Assembly (NCBI RefSeq): GCF_014207445.1
Contig: NZ_JACHEM010000006.1
Span: 124,001-188,000 of the forward strand
Reading direction: 5' to 3'
Source of the DNA: Streptomyces candidus
GTDB taxonomy: Bacteria; Actinomycetota; Actinomycetes; Streptomycetales; Streptomycetaceae
DNA length: 64,000 nt
The notes under the pieces were generated by a model, which was not told the DNA's origin, ran no database searches, and worked only from the letters and a program-made list of their open reading frames with translations. The number at the start of each line of letters is the position of its first letter. Position 1 is the first letter of the stretch. Of this stretch, positions 47,801 through 55,588 are shown piece by piece. Made by a program: the position numbers and the translations under genes.

Positions 47801-49298
47801 CCGTCACCACGGCCTCCGCAACCACGGCCTCCGTCACCACGGCCTCCGGGGCCGCGTCCTGCTGAGCAGCGCCCTCGGTGGCGACAGCCTCCGTGTCCGC
47901 ACCGGCCGGGACCACCGTTGGCGCAGCAGCCCCTGCCAGCGGGGATTCCACTGCCGGGGCTGCCGACGCGGGCGCTCCTGCTGCGACGGCTTCCGGAATC
48001 TCGGCTACCGGAGCGTGAGCGTCCGAAGCGGCCTCCTCCGAGCTGTGAGCCTTCGGAGCCGTGCCCACCGGGGCCGTCGGCGCCTGGTGGGCAACCGCGT
48101 GGTGAGCAACCGCCTGGTGGGCAGCTTCCGGCACCTCGGCCGTTCCCGTATCCGGCACGGCCTCAGCCGGGAGCGCTGCCGACGCGCCCGCATCCGGAGC
48201 GGCGTATTCCGGCGCAACCTGCCCCGGAACACCCTGATCCGGAATGCCTACCTCCGGAACGACCGTTTCTGCTGCGGCACCCTGAGGGCTCTGCGCGTCC
48301 TGTGGGGCCGGGGAGCCCTGCGAGTTCTGAGGCGGCTGGGCCTGCGGCGGCACGGCACCGGGCTGCATCCCGTTCTGCAGGTGCGTCTCCGCCTGCGCGG
48401 GGGCGGCCTGGTCGGAGGTCGCCTGCGCGACCGCGCCCTCCGCGCCGCCCTGCGACCGGTCCTGCGGCTGGGCCTGCGCCGGAACCGGCGCTACCTGCAT
48501 CTGCTGGACGCCCGCGGCGGTCTGGACACCGGTCTGCGGGGCGGTCGGCTGCGGCTCGTGCACCTGCCCGGACCCGGTCGGCTCTACGGGCGGAGCCGCC
48601 GGCGCCGCCGGTTGCACCGGGGCGGTCCGGGGGTGGTGCGCCCAGGGCGAAGGGCCCTGCGACGGGATTTCGCCCAGCTGCGGTCCGGGCAGCAGCGCGG
48701 CCTCTTCGGCCGGGATGTCGAGGTATTCGAGGCCCACCGTCGGCGGCCCCGCATGACGCGTCGGCGTCGGGTACGGACCGGGGACGGCAGCGGGCGCGGG
48801 AGGAGGCGTCTGCGTCGTGCTCTGGCTTCCCGCCGGGCGGCCCTGCGCCGCCGGACCGCGGTCCGCCAGCGACCGTACGACTCCGCCCGAGGCGTCCGGG
48901 ACGGGCGGGCCCATGTGCAGCGGCCTACGGGACGGCGGCGGCGTCGGGGCTCCGGAGGGCGCGAGGGGCTGCGCGGACGGCGCGGGCATGCGTACGCCCG
49001 ACAGGTCGACGGAACCGGAGTCCCTGCCACCGGCCTCGTGCGCACCGGTCTCCGCGGGGCGGACCGCCTCGGCGACGTACGGCGCGGGGGCGGGGACGAC
49101 CTGGGGGTCGCTCCACGCGCCCTGCGAGGCGGGCATGAGGAGGAGGTCGTCGTCCTCCATGGAGGGGTCGGTGCTGTGCCCCGAAGGGTCGGAGGGGTCG
49201 AGGAAGGTGTAGGTGCCTGGGGCGGGGACGCCCGGCTGCTCCACCATGCCTGCGTTCTCCGGCAGTCCCTCGCCCGGGACCTGGCCGGTGTCAGTCAT
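44817..49298 (-). CDS. cobT: BluB-CobT fusion with very long low-complexity N-terminus
   Basis: A 1493-residue protein. Residues ~923-1148 are a flavin destructase BluB domain (5,6-dimethylbenzimidazole synthesis; RERRDIRNGF, APSVGHSQPWDF). Residues ~1149-1493 are CobT, which activates that base with nicotinate mononucleotide (GEMGIANTT, ILDGVSAGAAAL). Both look complete, so one chain can make and activate the lower ligand of cobalamin. The first ~920 residues are Ala/Pro/Glu/Val/Gln-rich with tandem decapeptides, no signal peptide, and no recognisable fold. ATG was chosen with GAGGGG upstream; codon use stays uniform, so the extension is really coding. Confidence 0.93.
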   Translation of the reverse strand: MTDTGQVPGEGLPENAGMVEQPGVPAPGTYTFLDPSDPSGHSTDPSMEDDDLLLMPASQGAWSDPQVVPAPAPYVAEAVRPAETGAHEAGGRDSGSVDLSGVRMPAPSAQPLAPSGAPTPPPSRRPLHMGPPVPDASGGVVRSLADRGPAAQGRPAGSQSTTQTPPPAPAAVPGPYPTPTRHAGPPTVGLEYLDIPAEEAALLPGPQLGEIPSQGPSPWAHHPRTAPVQPAAPAAPPVEPTGSGQVHEPQPTAPQTGVQTAAGVQQMQVAPVPAQAQPQDRSQGGAEGAVAQATSDQAAPAQAETHLQNGMQPGAVPPQAQPPQNSQGSPAPQDAQSPQGAAAETVVPEVGIPDQGVPGQVAPEYAAPDAGASAALPAEAVPDTGTAEVPEAAHQAVAHHAVAHQAPTAPVGTAPKAHSSEEAASDAHAPVAEIPEAVAAGAPASAAPAVESPLAGAAAPTVVPAGADTEAVATEGAAQQDAAPEAVVTEAVVAEAVVTDSAGPEAAATEAETPHAQAPGDVTAEAETPGAGRSEAGAPVTVAPESEGPVVASGGVTEQGEVAAHAAPEAAVPAEAGAEAAVPAEAGAEAAVPAEPVADAAVPADIAPQGVTPAGGVPQATVPAGGAPGIASPGHHAPGGAAATAPVPESSPESAPGSAAPSAAPWAGAPATQPATQPGPAHVTPPVPVPDPAAAPLQGQSVMVERTVPDGPVPAPTAAAPAVESAAAPAEAVPVQQAVPEQAAVSASAAGEVPVDDAPTAAVPASQPLVTVEQPEPVQNVQPTPLPAVAPATGTIEPADVRQEAAQPAAVAAAAAPAEPAAAPAEPVATPAEAEGAHAGQSGGVPLEQSVPVPAPRDGGPAAQQAPSHPESETAEVIETPAEPEAASDAPAPEESAPTAADGPATPAAAGRAQHTGPAAPGYDDAEREAVLRVMRERRDIRNGFRSDPIPHEVLLRVLEAAHHAPSVGHSQPWDFVVIRSAETRRAMHELAVRQREAYAKSLPKARAKQFKELKIEAILDTPVNIVVTADPTRGGRHTLGRHTQPQMAPYSSALAVENLWLAARAEGLGVGWVSFFDEREMVRALGLPEHLEVVAYLCVGYVDEFPEEPELLQAGWSKRRPLSWVVHEETYGRRALPGEEPHDLLQETVRNIRPLDAKALGEAWERQKRMTKPAGALGMLEIISAQLSGLSRACPPPIPEPAAVAIFAGDHGVHAQGVTAWPQEVTSQMVANFLGGGAVCNAFANQVGAEVCVIDVGVAGELPATPGLLPRKVRPGTADFTTGPALSREEVLAAIEVGIETARDLVAAGNKALLTGEMGIANTTVSAALICVYTGQDPAEVTGRGTGINDEMHARKVDVVRRALDLHKPDPADPIGVLSAVGGLEHAALVGFLLGGASLRTPVILDGVSAGAAALVARAVAPESLAACIAGHRSAEPGHVAALNKLGLRPLVDLDLRLGEGTGALLALPVVQSAARAMHEVATFDSAGVTEK
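47515..47592. repeat. 30-base tandem repeat inside the BluB-CobT gene
   Basis: Two full units of 30 bases and a third partial unit (18 bases) encode the decapeptide AVPAEAGAEA in phase with the reading frame. Units differ at only one or two bases, which indicates recent slippage or recombination. Confidence 0.8.
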
Positions 49299-49795
49299 GC
49301 GTACCCCTCGCCCATCTGTAGCGCCAGCGCTTCTTCGGCCCCGCCGCCTCTCGCCGGCAGGACCCCGTCGCCCGGGACGACCGCTCGACACGCCCGCGCC
49401 CGTCAGTGGTTGAACGAGCGGGGGTGTCGCGCGGCACGAAAGGTTCCGCGGACATCAAGCATTGTCGCGGCCCTCGGGGGCCGGGGCAGGAAGAACAGCC
49501 ACGACCCTCTGTGGGCTGCGCCACGTCGCGCACGTCCCGGGTCCGCCGCACCGCCCACGACCCCGAAGAAGGCCACTTTCCGGGACATCGGCGACCGTTT
49601 TGCCGAGCGTCCGTCTGCGGTACAACGATCGGTCAGCCTACCTCGCGCCGCCGACAGCGTTCGCCCTGGGGAGCGACCGATGGAACATCCGCGCGAAGAA
49701 GGGGACATGGTCCCGCCGGATCGAGTACGAGGGTCCCGAAGCGCCGCGCGGGCGGCGCAGATGCGGTAGAGGGAGCCCGTTGGGGACCGCGCGGC
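49299..49795. other. Leader region upstream of BluB-CobT
   Basis: About 500 bases upstream of the BluB-CobT start and after cobL on the same strand. A 54-codon open frame (49455 down to 49291, MSAEPFVPRDTPARS...) overlaps the main start codon and could be an upstream regulator of translation. I looked for a cobalamin riboswitch and found only scattered similarity (see rejected items). Confidence 0.5.
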
Positions 49796-51031
49796 TCAGT
49801 GGCGGGCGTCCCGGGTCGCCCGCTCGCGCCGACGGCCCGTCACCAGGAAGACCACCGAACGGGTCCGCTCCGCCCAGTCCCCCGCCGTGTCCAGGTCGAC
49901 GGTCTGGAAGAGCGCGCACTCGACGTCGTAGTCGCCCTCGGCGAGGGTACGGACCATCTCCTCGGCGTCGTCGCGGTTCTGGGCGTGCGTGACGATCCGC
50001 TCGGGCCGCCGGTCCACGCACGCCTGGACGACGGGCGCTCCGCCGCCCCCGATGCGTACGACGTCCGGCTCGGGCAGGTCCTCCAGGACGTGCGGTGCAC
50101 GGCCGTGCACCACTTGGAGCTGCACGCCGAACCTGCGCGCGGCGGCGGCGTTCCGTACGCACGCGTCCGCGCTCGCGTCGACGGCGATGACCGCCGCCCC
50201 GAACCGGGCCGCCTCCACAGCGAGCGCACCGCTGCCCGCACCGATGTCCCACACGAGGTCGCCGGTACGGGGGCCCAGGCGGGCGAGCTGTGCGGCGCGC
50301 AGGCCCGGCGCCTCGCCCTCCGCCAGGTCCTCCCCGTACTCCCCCGGCGTCAGCGCCCACCCGCGCGGGTCGTGGGGGTGGCCTGATTCGCGCCCGGCCA
50401 GCCAGCCGCCGCCCTGGGCGGGGGGCTGGGTGCCCCCGACGGCGATGACGACGTTGGGGTCGCGCCAGGCGTGGTCGGCGGCCTTGTCGGAGGTGAGGAC
50501 GGTGATGCGTTCGCGGTCGGTGCCGAGTTCCTCGCAGATGACGAAGGTGCGGTGCACTCCGTCCAGGAGCAGGGCGAGTTCGGCGGGGCCCGCACCCGGG
50601 GAGGTGAGGACGGCGACCTTGGTGTGGGCGCGGACGACGTTGACGGCGCGGCGCAGGGTGCGGCGGTGGGCGACGACCACCTGGGCGTCGTCCCACGGCA
50701 TGCCGGCGCGGGCGAAGGCGGTGGCGACGGCCGACACGGCGGGCACGACCTCCACTTCGAGCCCGTGGTCCGGGGCGCGCAGGGCCCGTACGACGCCGAA
50801 GAAGCCGGGGTCGCCGTCGGCCAGCACGACGGCCGTGCCGCGGTGGGCCGCGATCCGGCGGGCGGCCAGGTCGACGCTGCCGAGCCGGATGCGTTCGGCC
50901 CGGGGCGGCACCTCGGGGAGCGCGAGGTGGTGTGCGGCTCCCGCGACGAGGGTCGCGGCCCGGAGGGCGGACCTGCCGGCCGCCGTGAGGGGGGAGCCGT
51001 CCCAGCCGATCACCGTGACGCGGTCGGCCAT
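49796..51031 (-). CDS. cobL: Precorrin-6Y C5,15-methyltransferase (decarboxylating)
   Basis: A 411-residue two-domain enzyme of corrin ring synthesis. The CbiE-like half (1-200) has ADGDPGFFGVV and the tetrapyrrole methylase fold. The CbiT-like half (about 225-400) has a Rossmann SAM motif WDIGAGSGAL at 261-270. It methylates C5 and C15 and removes the acetate side chain. The ATG start; upstream lies a duplicated palindromic element. Confidence 0.93.
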   Translation of the reverse strand: MADRVTVIGWDGSPLTAAGRSALRAATLVAGAAHHLALPEVPPRAERIRLGSVDLAARRIAAHRGTAVVLADGDPGFFGVVRALRAPDHGLEVEVVPAVSAVATAFARAGMPWDDAQVVVAHRRTLRRAVNVVRAHTKVAVLTSPGAGPAELALLLDGVHRTFVICEELGTDRERITVLTSDKAADHAWRDPNVVIAVGGTQPPAQGGGWLAGRESGHPHDPRGWALTPGEYGEDLAEGEAPGLRAAQLARLGPRTGDLVWDIGAGSGALAVEAARFGAAVIAVDASADACVRNAAAARRFGVQLQVVHGRAPHVLEDLPEPDVVRIGGGGAPVVQACVDRRPERIVTHAQNRDDAEEMVRTLAEGDYDVECALFQTVDLDTAGDWAERTRSVVFLVTGRRRERATRDARH

Positions 51032-51114
51032 CGTGGTCTGTCTCCTGAGGCAGTCGAGGTCGAGCGGAAGGTGTCACTGGTGGGCGTGCGGGGAGCCGCA
51101 GCTGTTCCCGGTGC

Positions 51115-51161
51115 GGTGATCACCGCGGTCGAGTCCCGGTGAGGTGATCACCGCGGTCGAG
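51115..51161. promoter_or_regulatory. Duplicated 19-bp element with palindrome upstream of cobL
   Basis: Two identical copies of GGTGATCACCGCGGTCGAG, start to start 28 bases apart. Each contains the perfect dyad GGTGATCACC. They lie 84-130 bases upstream of cobL on the minus strand. The ~2.7-turn spacing of two identical dyads suggests a cooperative binding site. Confidence 0.5.
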
Positions 51162-51211
51162 GCAGGCTGAGCGTACCTGCTGCGGACTGCCCCCGCCCCG
51201 GGCGTGGCGGC

Positions 51212-51862
51212 TCAGTTCCAGTCGTTGTACGCGGAGGCGTAGCCGCCCGCGTCGGCCATCTCGTCGCCGGCGCCTTCGAGGTCCTCGGGGAGCAGGCTCC
51301 ACACGAGGAGATCGGTGCGGATGTTCGTCCAGCCGTCGGGACTGCCGTTCTCCGTGCGGGTACGCGCTATCCAGGCGTTGCGCAGCACGCCCTCGCTGAT
51401 GCAGCCGATCTTCTGGGCGACCTGCTGGGCGGCGGTGTTGTCGGCCGGGGTGCGCAGTTCGATCCGCTCGAAGCGCTGGTCGCGGAAGAGCCACTGGGCG
51501 ACCGCGAGCACGGCCTCGGTGGCGTATCCCTCGCCGCGGGCCCAGGGGGCGGTGATGTACGAGACCTCAGCGGCCCGGATGTGCCAGTCGGTGCGGGAGA
51601 GATGGACGAGGCCGACGAGGCGCTGGGTGAGGAACTCGGTGACGGCGAGGACGATGCCACGGCCCTGGGTGCGCTCGGTGGGCGCGATGCGGCGCACCCA
51701 GCGTTCGGCGTCACGCTCGGTATAGGGGTGCGGGGCGTTGGTCCAGGCCGTGACGGCCTCGTCGTTCATCATCTCGATGTGCGCGGGCACGTCCGCCTCC
51801 TCGTACGGGCGAAGCACCAGCCGGTCCGTGCTGATCGAGACGTCCGGGAAGGTGGTAGTCAT
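51212..51862 (-). CDS. GNAT acetyltransferase, RimJ/RimL type
   Basis: A 216-residue protein. The RimJ/L subfamily pattern is visible: TDRLVLRPYEEADVPAH at the start, then SYITAPWARGEGYATEAVLAVAQWLF with the acetyl-CoA loop, and ELRTPADNTAAQQVAQKIGC. The C-terminal 40 residues are acidic. Start ATG is chosen with GGAG upstream inside an in-frame MEQR extension. Its substrate is unknown. Confidence 0.88.
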   Translation of the reverse strand: MTTTFPDVSISTDRLVLRPYEEADVPAHIEMMNDEAVTAWTNAPHPYTERDAERWVRRIAPTERTQGRGIVLAVTEFLTQRLVGLVHLSRTDWHIRAAEVSYITAPWARGEGYATEAVLAVAQWLFRDQRFERIELRTPADNTAAQQVAQKIGCISEGVLRNAWIARTRTENGSPDGWTNIRTDLLVWSLLPEDLEGAGDEMADAGGYASAYNDWN

Positions 51863-52058
51863 GCGCTGCTCCATACCGAAGGGGCGTGAACGCACAGCAT
51901 GCAGCATGCGGCGAGCGGTGCGCATGACCGGGTCCGCGGTGCGGGTGACGGGTGCGGAGGGGCCGAAGCCCCGTACTCCGCACGGGAGTACGGGGCCGTC
52001 GGTAGGTGCCGCACGCCGGCTGTCGTACGGAATCGTCCGCCCGAGGGGCGCGCTCGGA

Positions 52059-52916
52059 CTACTCGACCGGGCCGAAGGCCGGGACAACGGCGCCGGCGTA
52101 CTGCTTCTCGATGAAGGTCTTGACCTCGTCGGAGTTGAGCAGCCCGGCGAGCTTCTCCACGCGGGGGTCCTTCTCGCTGCCCCTCTTGACGGCGAGGAAG
52201 TTGGCGTACGGGTTGCCGTCGGCCTTCTCGATGGCCAGGGAGTCCTCAACGGGCTTGAGGTCGGCCTCGATGGCGTAGTTGCCGTTGATGACGGCGGCGT
52301 CCACGTCGTTCAGGGCGCGGGGCAGGGTGGCCGCCTCCAGCTCCTTGAACTCCAGGCCCTTGGTGTCCTTGATGTCGGAGAGCTTGGCGTCGGTGCCGAC
52401 GCCGTCCTTGAGGACGATCACGCCGTTGTCGGCGAGCAGGTGGAGCGCGCGGCCCTCGTTGGTGGTGTCGTTGGGCACGGCGACCGTCTGGCCGGCCTTC
52501 AGGTCCTTGAGGTCCTTGACCTTCTTGGAGTAGAGGGCCAGCGGTTCCAGCTCGACGTTGACGACCGGCACGATGTCCGTCTTCTGCTTCTTGTTGAAGT
52601 CGTCGAGGTAGGGCTTGTGCTGGAAGAAGTTGGCGTCGACCTCGCCGGACTGGGTGGCGGTGTTCGGCAGGACGTAGTCCGTGAACTCCTTCACCTCCAG
52701 CTTGAGGCCGGCCTTCTCCGCAAGGTTCTTCTTGACGTAGTCGAGGATGTCGGCGTGCGGCGTCGGGGACGCGGCGACGACGAGCGCCCTGGACTCGTCA
52801 GCCTTTCCGCCCTCGGACTTCTTGGCCGGGTCGGACGCGGTGCCGCAGGCGGTGGCGCCCAGGGCGAGCGCGGTGACGGCGGCGGCTGCGGCGGAGATCT
52901 TGATGTTCTTGCGCAC
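52059..52916 (-). CDS. metQ: Methionine ABC transporter substrate-binding lipoprotein MetQ
   Basis: A 285-residue NLPA-family lipoprotein. A signal peptide runs to the lipid-modified cysteine at 24 (lipobox ATAC). The binding-fold motifs follow: VDANFFQHKPYLDDFN, VAVPNDTTNEGRAL and LEAATLPRALNDVDAAVINGNYA. It captures methionine outside the cell and delivers it to MetI. GTG is the start with GAGG upstream. Last gene in metN-metI-metQ. Confidence 0.94.
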   Translation of the reverse strand: MRKNIKISAAAAAVTALALGATACGTASDPAKKSEGGKADESRALVVAASPTPHADILDYVKKNLAEKAGLKLEVKEFTDYVLPNTATQSGEVDANFFQHKPYLDDFNKKQKTDIVPVVNVELEPLALYSKKVKDLKDLKAGQTVAVPNDTTNEGRALHLLADNGVIVLKDGVGTDAKLSDIKDTKGLEFKELEAATLPRALNDVDAAVINGNYAIEADLKPVEDSLAIEKADGNPYANFLAVKRGSEKDPRVEKLAGLLNSDEVKTFIEKQYAGAVVPAFGPVE

Positions 52917-52987
52917 GAAAAGTGCCTCTTTCTTGATCTTGCGGGTGGTACGCCCGGACAAGGAGTGCGGGCTCGGGGGAGAAAGTT

Positions 52988-53656
52988 CTAGGAGGTGCGT
53001 CCGCGACGGGCGAGGAGGCGTACGGCGGCGTCGCCGAGCAGCTGGACGACCGTGACCAGCAGCACCAGGATCACGACGGTCGCGAGCATGAACTGCGTCT
53101 CGAAGCGCTGGTAGCCGTAGCTGATGGCAACGCTGCCGAGACCGCCGCCGCCGACGGCTCCGGCCATCGCCGAGTAGCCGATCAGCACGATGAACGTGGT
53201 GGTGACGGACGAGATCAGCGAGGGCAGCGCCTGCGGCAGCAGCACCTTGAAGACCACGGTGGGCACTCCGCCCCCCATCGCCTGCGCGGCCTCGACGAGC
53301 CCGTGGTCGACCTCGCGCACGGCGGTCTCGACCAAGCGCGCGAAGAAGGGGATGGCGCCGATGGCGAGCGGAACGATCATCGCGCTGGGCCCGATGAAGG
53401 TGCCGACCACAAGCGTCGTGAAGGGGATCAGGGCGATCAGCAGCACGATGAACGGCAGCGACCGGCCGATGTTCACGACAACGCCGACGACCTTGTTGAC
53501 GGCGACGTTCCGGAGGAGTCCGCCCTTGTCGGTGAGGACGAGCAGCACGCCGAGCGGCAGGCCGACGGCCACCGAGACGAGGGTCGACCACAGCACCATG
53601 TAAAGCGTGTCGATGATGCCCTGCGACAGCAGTGGCTGCATCTCTGACCAGGTCAC
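52988..53656 (-). CDS. metI: Methionine ABC transporter permease MetI
   Basis: A 222-residue permease with five membrane helices and the EAA coupling loop VEAAQAMGGGVPTVVFKVLLPQALP. The start is GTG, which overlaps the metN stop as GTGA. It pairs with MetN in the inner membrane. Confidence 0.95.
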   Translation of the reverse strand: MTWSEMQPLLSQGIIDTLYMVLWSTLVSVAVGLPLGVLLVLTDKGGLLRNVAVNKVVGVVVNIGRSLPFIVLLIALIPFTTLVVGTFIGPSAMIVPLAIGAIPFFARLVETAVREVDHGLVEAAQAMGGGVPTVVFKVLLPQALPSLISSVTTTFIVLIGYSAMAGAVGGGGLGSVAISYGYQRFETQFMLATVVILVLLVTVVQLLGDAAVRLLARRGRTS

Positions 53657-54729
53657 TTGGCAGTCTCCTTGACCAGGGCGGGCGTCGGGTCCTGGGTGTC
53701 GAGCGGAGCGTCCTCGTCGTCGACGACGTCGACCTGCAGGCCCTGCTCGCGCAGGAATCCGACGGGGACGACGTTCTCCTCGTACTGGCCGGGCAGCTCG
53801 ATGCGCATCCGGCCGATCTGCTTGCCGCCGACGGTGTCCATGGCGGCACCCAGGATCGATATGTCGATGTTGTACGTGCGGGAGAGCTGGGAGATGACCG
53901 GCCGGGTCGCCGCCTCGCCGTGGAAGGTGACGTCGACGACCGTGCGGCGGGGGCCGGTCGCCTGGCCGGTCACCGGGAACAGCTCGGCCGCGAGCTCGGA
54001 GCCGGGAGTGGCGAGCAGTTCGCCGACGGTTCCGGTCTCCACGACCCGGCCGCGCCTCATCAGGGCGGCCGAGTCGCAGACCGTCTTGACGACGTCCATC
54101 TCGTGCGTGATGAGCAGGACGGTCAGGCCGAGCTGCCGGTTGAGGTCGCGCAGGAGCTGGAGGATGGAGCGGGTGGTCTCCGGGTCGAGGGCGCTGGTGG
54201 CCTCGTCGGAGAGCAGCACCTTGGGGTCGCCGGCGAGGGCGCGGGCGATGCCGACGCGCTGCTTCTGCCCGCCGGAGAGCTGGCCGGGGTACGACTTCGC
54301 CTTGTCGGCGAGACCCACCAGGTCGAGCAGCTCCAGCGCCTTGCGGCTGCGCTCCCTGCCGGAGACGCCGAGGATCTCCAGCGGCAGTTCGATGTTGCCC
54401 TGCACGGTGCGCGAGGAGAGCAGGTTGAAATGCTGGAAGACCATGCCGATGCGGGAGCGGGCCTCGCGCAGCTCCCGGCCGGCCCGGTTGCCACGGCCGG
54501 CGAGAGCGGTGAGGTCCACGCCGTCGACGGTCACGGTGCCGGTGGTGGGGCGCTCCAGGAGGTTGACGCAGCGGATGAGCGAGGACTTGCCGGCGCCGCT
54601 CTGACCGATGACGCCGAACACCTCGCCCTCGCGGACATGCAGGTCGACGCCGTCGAGGGCGGTGACCTCACGGCCGCGCGACTGGTAGACCTTGGTCAGG
54701 CCAGTAGTGGTGATCACAGGGGTTTCCAT
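53653..54729 (-). CDS. metN: Methionine ABC transporter ATP-binding protein MetN
   Basis: A 358-residue ATPase. Walker A GQSGAGKSS, signature LSGGQKQR and Walker B VLLSDEATSALD are intact. The C-terminal 100 residues form a NIL domain (VVDVTFHGEAATRPVISQLSR), which in this family binds methionine and inhibits transport when the cell is full. The ATG has no clear ribosome site. It is preceded by a ~200-base leader with hairpins and a Met/Cys-rich small gene. Confidence 0.95.
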   Translation of the reverse strand: METPVITTTGLTKVYQSRGREVTALDGVDLHVREGEVFGVIGQSGAGKSSLIRCVNLLERPTTGTVTVDGVDLTALAGRGNRAGRELREARSRIGMVFQHFNLLSSRTVQGNIELPLEILGVSGRERSRKALELLDLVGLADKAKSYPGQLSGGQKQRVGIARALAGDPKVLLSDEATSALDPETTRSILQLLRDLNRQLGLTVLLITHEMDVVKTVCDSAALMRRGRVVETGTVGELLATPGSELAAELFPVTGQATGPRRTVVDVTFHGEAATRPVISQLSRTYNIDISILGAAMDTVGGKQIGRMRIELPGQYEENVVPVGFLREQGLQVDVVDDEDAPLDTQDPTPALVKETAK

Positions 54730-54845
54730 CACTGTTGTCGAGTGCGCGGCGGCTCTTGCGCCGGGCGCACGGGGCAGGTGTCCGGGGCGCGGCACGGCTC
54801 GGCTCGGGGTGCTGCGGGAAGCCGGGTGCACGCGGGGTGGGCGGC

Positions 54846-54912
54846 GCGTCGCGTACGGGCAGGGATTGCGGTACGCACGCGGCCGGACCGGGGCTCGCTT
54901 CGGGGCGCGAGC
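54846..54912 (-). promoter_or_regulatory. Two hairpins between Met/Cys leader peptide and metN
   Basis: The first hairpin (54892-54912) has a 6-bp stem GCTCGC/GCGAGC with a 9-base loop and begins 14 bases after the leader stop. The second (54846-54880) has a 10-bp stem with one bulged base and a 14-base loop (GCGTAC/GTACGC core). Their position after a short amino-acid-specific frame is what attenuation would need; mutual exclusivity could not be modelled. Confidence 0.45.
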
Positions 54913-54926
54913 TCAGACGGGGGCCC

Positions 54927-55013
54927 TCAGAAGTCGCACATTCGACACATACAACGAGCACCGGGCGTCATCATCGCCTCGGTCGCAAGGGTGCGGCTGC
55001 TCGTCGTGGTCAT
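54927..55013 (-). CDS. Putative Met/Cys-rich leader peptide of metNIQ
   Basis: A 28-codon frame, MTTTSSRTLATEAMMTPGAR followed by CMCRMCDF, ends 197 bases before metN. Five Met including the start (two adjacent) and three Cys codons are concentrated in the last 15 codons; both amino acids are rare in this proteome. Upstream, TTTACT lies seven bases before the ATG, so the message may be leaderless. It was too small to be listed. I infer that ribosome stalling at Met or Cys codons regulates the transporter; the frame could extend 51 codons upstream to another ATG, but that part lacks bias. Confidence 0.65.
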   Translation of the reverse strand: MTTTSSRTLATEAMMTPGARCMCRMCDF

Positions 55014-55228
55014 GGGAACGAGTAAACCAGACGGGCGTACGGGGCGACCTCGCGCGTCCGAATAGCGGACACGAAACGTCCACGGACGGATATGGAAACC
55101 CGCAGGACAGCCGCTCCGGTACGGCTTCCCCGCCACCATTCCCGCGGGCGGTGTGGTGGACGCCACGCGACGCCGTCCGCCCGGGGGCCGTCGGACGGCG
55201 TCCGGAAGCGCCCAGTACGCTCCCTTCC

Positions 55229-55588
55229 ATGCTTGACGCCCTGACGGTCGCGGTCTCCGTGGCCGCGCTCGCCCTCGCCGCGTGGTGCGGCTATGCCGCC
55301 TTCCGCGATCAGCCCACCAAGGACTGGCACTTCATCGGCATGGCCGTGGTGACGGTCCTCGCACTCGCCCAGCTGGTGATCGGCATCGTGCAGCTGGCAC
55401 GCGGCGAGCAGCCCGCCGAAGGCAACGTGATCTTCGTGTCGTACCTGGTCGGGGCCGTCGCGGCGGTCCCGACCGCGGGATTCATGTCGCTGGCCGAGCG
55501 GACCAAGTGGGGTTCGATCACCGTGGCGGCGGGGGCGGTCGTCCTGGCCGTGCTGGAAGTCCGGCTGAACGACATCTGGGGTGGCTGA
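55229..55588 (+). CDS. Small four-helix membrane protein
   Basis: A 119-residue protein with four hydrophobic segments (DALTVAVSVAALALAAW; FIGMAVVTVLALAQLVIGIVQL; VIFVSYLVGAVAAVPTAGF; ITVAAGAVVLAVLEV). The WG-containing C-terminus ends RLNDIWGG. The stop overlaps the next gene's start by 8 bases. Function unknown; no motif. Confidence 0.78.
   Translation: MLDALTVAVSVAALALAAWCGYAAFRDQPTKDWHFIGMAVVTVLALAQLVIGIVQLARGEQPAEGNVIFVSYLVGAVAAVPTAGFMSLAERTKWGSITVAAGAVVLAVLEVRLNDIWGG

Noticed and set aside
49299..49470. Possible cobalamin riboswitch upstream of BluB-CobT
   Set aside because: The minus strand has CCACUG and GGUCCUGCCGGC pieces that recall parts of the B12 aptamer, but the GGUG...AAUCC element and the B12 box AGCCAGGAGACCUGCC are absent and the order is wrong. 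A covariance-model search would settle it.
44859..49769. 1636-codon open frame on the plus strand opposite the BluB-CobT gene
   Set aside because: It is antisense to a gene with clear domains and has the Arg/Gly/His-rich composition expected of a shadow frame in GC-rich DNA.
54927..55166. Longer 79-codon form of the Met/Cys frame
   Set aside because: The upstream 51 codons have no Met/Cys bias, and the -10-like TTTACT sits inside that part just before the internal ATG, so the short form is preferred.
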